Shown here: piece by piece, positions 6,567 through 10,631 of the stretch
How positions within the stretch are numbered: the stretch's first letter is position 1
Layout of the letters: each line of letters opens with the position of its first letter
NCBI GenBank assembly: GCA_964585585.1
Contig: CAZPEL010000033.1
Coordinates: forward strand, 1-10,631
Direction of reading: 5' to 3'
DNA from: CAZNAQ01 sp964585585
Lineage (GTDB): Bacteria; Patescibacteriota; Patescibacteriia; Patescibacteriales; JAGXOH01
DNA length: 10,631 nucleotides
Notes under the pieces: model-generated
Told to the model about the DNA's origin: nothing
The model's input: only the letters and a program-made list of their open reading frames with translations
The model's database searches: none
Made by a program: the position numbers and the translations under genes

Positions 6567-6618
6567 ACAGTCAACAATCCACAGTGGAGGCTGTTTACTG
6601 TTTACTAATTACTGTTTA
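6548..6618. repeat. Inverted heptamer arrays at the convergent gene junction
   Basis: The left arm runs in strict 7-base phase: AGTCAAT, AGTCAAC, AGTAAAC, AGTCAAC, AATCCAC (6548-6582). The right arm is CTGTTTA, CTGTTTA, CTAATTA, CTGTTTA (6591-6618). CAGTAAACAG (6561-6570) and CTGTTTACTG (6591-6600) are a perfect 10-bp inverted pair, and the centre holds the small palindrome CCACAGTGG (6579-6587). The left arm encodes the Nudix C-terminus and stop. The right arm encodes the nnr stop and last residues on the other strand. A bidirectional transcription end is plausible, but there is no clear T-run. Confidence 0.88.
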
Positions 6619-7951
6619 CTTCTTTAATAACCTTAGGTATTTCCCTCACCAACTCCGACGCACTGTAATAATAGGATTTCCTCTGTTGCAATCTGTCTCC
6701 GGCCAGGCCGTTTATAAAAGCGGCGGCGCAGGCGGATAAAAACAGGTCGTTCCGGGAGGCCAAGCCGGTCGCTAGGCCGGCCAGGACATCCCCGGTGCCG
6801 CCCTTGGTCATACCGGGATTGCCGGTTTCGTTTATCTTTACCTCTTCGCCGTCCGATATTATATCCTTATTTCCCTTAAGAAGAATGGTGCAGCCGTATT
6901 TTTGCGCCATTTTTTTAATATTTTTTTCAGTCGGTTTTATCTCGAATAGCTCTTGGAACTCCCCGGCGTGCGGAGTGAGCAGACAATTTTTATGAAGAAA
7001 TTTTTTGTCTATTGTTTTCAAGGCGTCCGCATCCAAGACGACCTTTTTCTTTTTATTTCGGGAAACTACCCGGTTTACCCTGGGTCGGATGTCTTCTCCG
7101 GTCCCCAGGCCCGGACCCAAAAGAATAGCGTCCGCCTTTTGGGAATAAGCCGGGATCTCTTGTTCCTCTACTGCTATGAATTCCGGCAGTTTCGGCTTCA
7201 TTTTTTTAACTATTTCCAAATTTTCCGGAATAGAGGAGACAAAGACCAGATCGGCTATTTGGCCGGCTGTCCGGGCCGCCAAAAGCAGAGCGCCGTGGTA
7301 TTTCTCGTTTCCGGCCACTATTAAAACCTGTCCGTTTTGGCCCTTGTGGGACTTCTCGCCCGGCCGGTTCAAGGCCTTAACCTCGCCCGTGCCTATTTTT
7401 TTCTTAAGCCAGTCCGGATAACCGATATCCACTGTTATCGCCCCGGGATCCTTTTGGGTCATCAAAGAGATTATTAGGTCCTCCTTGAATCCCGGAGTCG
7501 GCAGGTCCACCGACACCTTTTTTCCTTTTAATTTGTTTATTCTTTTAACAACGGAGGCATAGGGTTCTTTTAGCTTTCCGGATATTCCGGTTCCGAACAG
7601 GCACTCGACCACTATGTCAAAGTCGTCGGGGATATCCCCGGCCTTGACCCCGGTATGTTTTTCTCCGGTGAATTTGTCCCAATTTTTCCGGGTAAGTTCG
7701 GATTTGGTTTTTTCCGGAACCAAGAATACCGTCGGTTTATGGCTTTTTTGCAGATACCTGGCCGCCACCAAGCCGTCGCCGCCGTTGTTGCCGGGACCAC
7801 AGATAAAGGCTATTTTTTTATTCTTTCCGTACTTTTTCTCCAAAATTTCGGCCACCCCCTGGCCGGCATTTTCCATTAATCTTTCCATAGGGTAGCCGTA
7901 ATAGATCGCGTTGTGGTCATAAATAGTAGTTTGTTTGATCGGTTCTATCAT
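6605..7951 (-). CDS. nnr: Bifunctional NAD(P)H-hydrate epimerase / ADP-dependent dehydratase
   Basis: Repairs NAD(P)H damaged by hydration: the N-terminal YjeF_N domain interconverts R and S epimers, and the C-terminal ribokinase-like domain dehydrates the S form using ADP or ATP. It has 448 residues, shorter than the usual 490-510. N-domain motifs: MENAG (26-30), GPGNNGGDGLVAARYL (52-67), ECLFGTGISG (116-125) and VDLPTPGF (148-155). C-domain motifs: HKGQNGQVLIVAG (202-214), ADAILLGPGLG (273-283), VVLDADAL (304-311), LLTPHAGEF (324-332) and GNPGMTKGGTGDVLAG (377-392). The C-domain looks complete and active. In the N-domain the usual D..FG.G is E116CLFGTG, and the loop normally reading PSGxD plus about a dozen residues is compacted to PTPGFKED, so epimerase activity is less certain. 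A -10-like CATAAT lies at 7965-7970 on this strand. The 40-base gap to the upstream repeat-protein gene shows no terminator, so co-transcription is possible. Confidence 0.92.
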   Translation of the reverse strand: MIEPIKQTTIYDHNAIYYGYPMERLMENAGQGVAEILEKKYGKNKKIAFICGPGNNGGDGLVAARYLQKSHKPTVFLVPEKTKSELTRKNWDKFTGEKHTGVKAGDIPDDFDIVVECLFGTGISGKLKEPYASVVKRINKLKGKKVSVDLPTPGFKEDLIISLMTQKDPGAITVDIGYPDWLKKKIGTGEVKALNRPGEKSHKGQNGQVLIVAGNEKYHGALLLAARTAGQIADLVFVSSIPENLEIVKKMKPKLPEFIAVEEQEIPAYSQKADAILLGPGLGTGEDIRPRVNRVVSRNKKKKVVLDADALKTIDKKFLHKNCLLTPHAGEFQELFEIKPTEKNIKKMAQKYGCTILLKGNKDIISDGEEVKINETGNPGMTKGGTGDVLAGLATGLASRNDLFLSACAAAFINGLAGDRLQQRKSYYYSASELVREIPKVIKEVNSN

Positions 7952-7991
7952 GATTGATTGTCAAATTATGTCGATTTATTTTTTAGTATCT

Positions 7992-10262
7992 TTATTTTTC
8001 CCGAGCCACATAAGAACCGTCCTCTTTCTTTAGGTGAAAAGATAACTTGTCTTGATCTTCCTTAATATTATAAATAGGTTTTTTTTGCCAGAAAACCTTT
8101 TCTCCATCATAAAGCACATACCAAACATTAGCTTCTTTGGCTATGTAGGCCAACTTGTCGTTTATTATAGTATAATCTTTGATCCTATAATGTTCTCTTG
8201 TTTCTTGATTATTTTTTACTAAAAACCACCTATCGTTTCTTTTACCCCAAAAGCAGAAATTTTCTCCCAACATAAATTTTTCCCCCAATTCATCATACCC
8301 TTTGCTTTTTTTGCCTTTGTATATAAAATAGTATTTATCTTCTTTACTGACTTTATATTTATTTCCAGTTTTAACTTCGTAAAGTAAGTTATTATTAAAT
8401 TCGGAGTAAGTTAAAATCGAGTCATGTTTTTTTCCTTCCTCGCTATTATTTTTAACTATAAACTCAGAGTTACCTTCTTCTGCTACATATACGAGATCCC
8501 CACCGATTTCCTTAAAAACATATTTTATACTATCGTATTTTTTTCCTTCTGAGTCCCCGTATACCACAAGTTCTTTCCATGTAGGATTTTGTTCAATTGC
8601 TTTATAAGTTATTTTATTATTTATTTTTTCAAGAGAAAAATAATCAATATCGTGATATTTTTTGCCTTCTTGGCCGTTTTTAACTAGAAATTTCTCTCCG
8701 TCATCTTCAGCTAGATAAACCAATTCTTCATCAAAATCAAGGAGATAAATATCGTTGTATTTTTTATTTTTTTCTTCTCCTCCTTGAACAATGAAAACCT
8801 TCCCGTTTTGTTCTGCTGCATAGGTCAATTTATTGTTAATAAATTTTGCTTCAGATCTAATAGAATCATATTTTTTCCCCTCTTTTTGATTATGTACAAC
8901 AAATTCTTTGCCCCCATCATTCGCAGTGTATGCTAGCCCATTGGGGAGTACTCTCCCGAATCTACTAACAAAATCATATTTTTTCCCAAATTCTTTACCT
9001 CCGTACACATAAAATCTTTTTTCACAACTTCCTTCTACTATATTTCCTTCACAGTTTTTTCCGGCCTCAAAAAAGACTTTGTTATTTTTTGTTTCCAGGC
9101 TTTGTTTTTCTATTTTTTCATATTTTTTTCCTTCCTGGTAATCCTTTACTACAAAAAATTTATCATCTCTCACGGCCAAATACACTATTTGGTCATTTAA
9201 AGTTTTTACAATATCATCTTTTATATAAAGATTTCTGGCTTTGTCGTATTCTTTACTTTTACCGTCATATACTATTGTAATATTTTTATCCTTCTCGGCT
9301 ATATAAAATAATTTTCCATTGATTTCAGAAGTGTCCCAAATTTCATTAAATTTTTCCCCTTCTTTTCCGCCGTGGACTACAAATTCTTTGTCCCCGATTT
9401 TTGCCTTGTAAGTTAATTTTCCGTCTATTTCGAAGAATTTTTCTGTTTCCCTGTGAGTTCCGGGGTGTATTCCATAATAATGAATTATACCTCTTTTGTG
9501 AGCTATTACATCATCGTATTTTCTGCTCTTATAGTCCCCGTGAATGACGATATATTTTTTTCCATTATCCACCTTTTTTATATAAGCCGCTTCGCCATTT
9601 ATAATTTTTTTATCTCGGGTGTTTATCATGGGGTCTATTTTTTCAAAAATAAATTCTTTATTTTTGGTGATCTGGGAGAGGGTATTATTTGTGGCTCCGA
9701 CGCCCAATCCCCTCATTATTTTAAAAGCGTCGGCTGGCCTCCCCAGGAAGTATTTTTTCCCGTCTTTGGGGTTTATATACCATGCTTCTCCATATCCTCT
9801 AACCTGTAACAAAATTTTTCCCTTTTGTTTTTGAATAAATTTTTTGTTCAGTTCCGCTTTTTTTGAATTTTTGTTTTTTAATTCTTTGTAATCGTTTATT
9901 CCATTGGAATTAGAATCTTTTTTGTTTTTATTCATGTTTAAAGAATCTTCTAACAGATCCGGTAACCCATCCTGGTCAGAGTCTTTTCCACTTAAATTTT
10001 TTAAAGCTACGGGAATCCTTCTTAAGTTTTCATTACTAACGCCTATTCCTTGATTTTTCATTAAGGCGAAAGCATCCACGGGCCTGCCCATATAGTGTCT
10101 TTTGTTAGTTTTGGGGTTGACATACCATGCTTCGCCATTCCTTTCTATTTGGAGCAATATTTGGCCGGAAATTTTTTCTGATATGTTTTGGGCATTGAGA
10201 ATATAAACAGGTGAGAAAAGCAATAAAAAAAATAAAGTTAAATAAAAGATTTTTTGGGACAT
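7992..10262 (-). CDS. Secreted repeat protein: two GEAWYxNP modules, TSP3-like linker, about 13 repeats
   Basis: Function unknown; predicted exported. Of 756 residues, 1-24 form a signal peptide (Lys4, hydrophobic 6-22, likely cleavage after LNA). Two homologous modules follow at about 33-85 and 147-199, each with GxILLQ, GEAWY[VI]NP, GRP[VA]DAF and a Gly/Asn-rich end. They flank a calcium-binding thrombospondin-type-3-like linker (D94SDQDGLPD and D116SNSNGIND). From about 221 to the end come about 13 degenerate repeats of 35-47 residues, pattern [I/L]NxKLxYxAe..gkeFVV..g.eGKKYDxI, starting near 221, 279, 314, 355, 392, 439, 475, 510, 547, 586, 622, 665 and 700. They resemble DKNYY or WG-type beta repeats and probably fold as a propeller or solenoid. 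The repeat at 392-438 has an insertion with Cys404 and Cys413. No C-terminal anchor is seen. The gene is strikingly AT-rich relative to its neighbours (one sampled 60-base line, 8341-8400, has 12 G+C; line 481-540 in murC has 32). Confidence 0.85.
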   Translation of the reverse strand: MSQKIFYLTLFFLLLFSPVYILNAQNISEKISGQILLQIERNGEAWYVNPKTNKRHYMGRPVDAFALMKNQGIGVSNENLRRIPVALKNLSGKDSDQDGLPDLLEDSLNMNKNKKDSNSNGINDYKELKNKNSKKAELNKKFIQKQKGKILLQVRGYGEAWYINPKDGKKYFLGRPADAFKIMRGLGVGATNNTLSQITKNKEFIFEKIDPMINTRDKKIINGEAAYIKKVDNGKKYIVIHGDYKSRKYDDVIAHKRGIIHYYGIHPGTHRETEKFFEIDGKLTYKAKIGDKEFVVHGGKEGEKFNEIWDTSEINGKLFYIAEKDKNITIVYDGKSKEYDKARNLYIKDDIVKTLNDQIVYLAVRDDKFFVVKDYQEGKKYEKIEKQSLETKNNKVFFEAGKNCEGNIVEGSCEKRFYVYGGKEFGKKYDFVSRFGRVLPNGLAYTANDGGKEFVVHNQKEGKKYDSIRSEAKFINNKLTYAAEQNGKVFIVQGGEEKNKKYNDIYLLDFDEELVYLAEDDGEKFLVKNGQEGKKYHDIDYFSLEKINNKITYKAIEQNPTWKELVVYGDSEGKKYDSIKYVFKEIGGDLVYVAEEGNSEFIVKNNSEEGKKHDSILTYSEFNNNLLYEVKTGNKYKVSKEDKYYFIYKGKKSKGYDELGEKFMLGENFCFWGKRNDRWFLVKNNQETREHYRIKDYTIINDKLAYIAKEANVWYVLYDGEKVFWQKKPIYNIKEDQDKLSFHLKKEDGSYVAREK

Positions 10263-10294
10263 AGTATTTAGTTATTAATTTTAAATTTATTATT

Positions 10295-10303
10295 ATTTTA
10301 GCA
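10295..10303 (-). promoter_or_regulatory. Extended -10 candidate for the repeat-protein gene
   Basis: On the minus strand this reads TGCTAAAAT, an extended -10 (TGn plus TAAAAT). A weak -35 candidate, TTATCA, lies about 18 bases upstream. It would give an AT-rich leader of about 25 bases with no Shine-Dalgarno. The surrounding DNA is very AT-rich, so a chance match is quite possible. Confidence 0.35.
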
Positions 10304-10387
10304 GAAAAAGTTTTTTTTTGATAATTTTTATTTCATCGTTTTTAATTTTATCTTCCGCACAGTGTTTTTTGTCGCCCTGCAACAATC

Positions 10388-10428
10388 CTAATAAAAAAAA
10401 CGACCCACAAGGAGTCATTTTTTATTAG
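10388..10428 (-). terminator. Intrinsic terminator after tRNA-Glu
   Basis: On the minus strand a stem GAC-CC / GG-GTC (one bulged T, TTGT loop) is followed by eight T. The flanks extend it: CTAATAAAAAA (10388-10398) is perfectly inverted to TTTTTTATTAG (10418-10428), giving A-tract/T-tract pairing and possible function in both directions. It separates the tRNA transcript from the repeat-protein gene. Confidence 0.75.
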
Positions 10429-10435
10429 TATTGCG

Positions 10436-10449
10436 TTTACAGCTGTAAA
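10436..10449. repeat. Perfect 14-bp palindrome between tRNA-Glu and its terminator
   Basis: TTTACAGCTGTAAA equals its own reverse complement. It starts 10 bases past the tRNA CCA end. It may be a protein-binding site or a small 3'-trailer hairpin (5-bp stem, AGCT loop). Nothing else in the window shares it. Confidence 0.5.
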
Positions 10450-10459
10450 AAATGTTATT

Positions 10460-10534
10460 TGGTAGCCCTACGGGGAATCGAACCCCGGTCTTCAGGATGA
10501 AAACCTGATGTCCTAACCACTAGACGATAGGGCC
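10460..10534 (-). tRNA. tRNA-Glu (anticodon UUC), CCA encoded
   Basis: Read on the minus strand from 10534, the acceptor GGCCCTA pairs with TAGGGCT (one G-U at the end). The anticodon loop TTTTCAT sits on a TCAGG/CCTGA stem and gives anticodon TTC. The T-arm is CCGGG-GTTCGAT-CCCCG-like, with the invariant GTTCGA. The discriminator A is followed by CCA in the DNA (10460-10462), so the nucleotidyltransferase encoded in this window would act on it only for repair. It is transcribed as a single unit with a strong promoter and a terminator. Confidence 0.95.
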
Positions 10535-10566
10535 TTGTTGGTCTAATGTTTTTTTAAAAATAAATA

Positions 10567-10591
10567 TTGCATTTTTCGGTTGAAAATGCAA
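10567..10591 (-). other. Hairpin in the 5' leader of the tRNA-Glu transcript
   Basis: On the minus strand TTGCATTTTC, loop AACC, GAAAAATGCAA forms a stem of nine pairs plus a C-G closure with one bulged A, followed by a T-rich stretch. It begins about 5 bases after the predicted start site, so it would be the extreme 5' end of the tRNA precursor and be removed by RNase P. It could also be a leftover or weak terminator. Confidence 0.5.
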
Positions 10592-10602
10592 AACTAATAC
10601 TT

Positions 10603-10631
10603 AGTATAAATAATTTTTCTAATCAAGTCAA
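10603..10631 (-). promoter_or_regulatory. Sigma70-type promoter for tRNA-Glu
   Basis: On the minus strand the -35 TTGACT (10626-10631, 5/6) and the -10 TATACT (10603-10608, 5/6) are separated by exactly 17 bases. This is the best promoter in the window. Transcription would start near 10596, about 62 bases before the mature tRNA. Confidence 0.7.

Noticed and set aside
6548..6618. Terminal inverted repeats of a mobile element
   Set aside because: The arms enclose only a few bases, no transposase is present, and the internal period-7 structure explains the symmetry.
9089..9834. Plus-strand ORFs of 63 to 118 codons inside the repeat-protein gene
   Set aside because: Phe/Tyr-rich translations are complements of Lys/Glu-rich codons; the minus-strand frame shows clear repeats and a signal peptide.
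10388..10534. Integration attachment site at the tRNA
   Set aside because: No integrase, and no second copy of the tRNA 3' end in the window.

Overview
The window looks like a chromosomal segment of a small-genome, uncultivated bacterium, most likely Patescibacteria/CPR and Parcubacteria-like. This is inference. The main clue is a secreted protein with two copies of a module (core GEAWY[VI]NP, GRP[VA]DAF) that I associate with Patescibacteria. None of the seven protein genes has a clear Shine-Dalgarno sequence, the core enzymes are divergent, and the intergenic gaps hold odd short repeats. TGA is a stop codon (murC ends with it), so the code-25 lineages (Gracilibacteria, Absconditabacteria) are unlikely.

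Layout, + strand, 45-6566: murC (UDP-MurNAc:L-Ala ligase), a fused TMD-NBD ABC exporter, murB (UDP-MurNAc dehydrogenase), a class II CCA-adding tRNA nucleotidyltransferase with an HD domain, and an MTH1-like Nudix hydrolase. On the - strand, 6605-10534: a bifunctional NAD(P)H-hydrate repair enzyme (Nnr), a 756-residue secreted repeat protein, and tRNA-Glu(UUC) with encoded CCA, a good promoter and its own terminator. The Nudix and nnr genes converge at about 6590.

The genes form housekeeping themes rather than one pathway: peptidoglycan precursor synthesis (murC, murB, perhaps with the exporter), tRNA maturation (cca, tRNA-Glu), and repair of damaged metabolites (the Nudix enzyme removes oxidised purine nucleotides; Nnr repairs hydrated NAD(P)H). 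The large secreted protein stands apart. It is far more AT-rich than its neighbours and built of about 13 degenerate repeats of 35-47 residues, a likely cell-surface or exported factor of unknown role.

The most unusual structure is intergenic. Four gaps (before murC, murB/cca, cca/Nudix, Nudix/nnr) are filled by imperfect tandem heptanucleotide arrays. In the three seen in full, the arrays form two inverted arms around a central spacer, and each locus uses a different heptamer. In the convergent gap the arms encode the last residues of both proteins. The other notable pattern is -10-like boxes so close to the start codons of murB, cca and the Nudix gene that leaderless mRNAs are likely. There is no gene-free stretch over 300 bases, and I see no CRISPR array, insertion sequence or phage gene.
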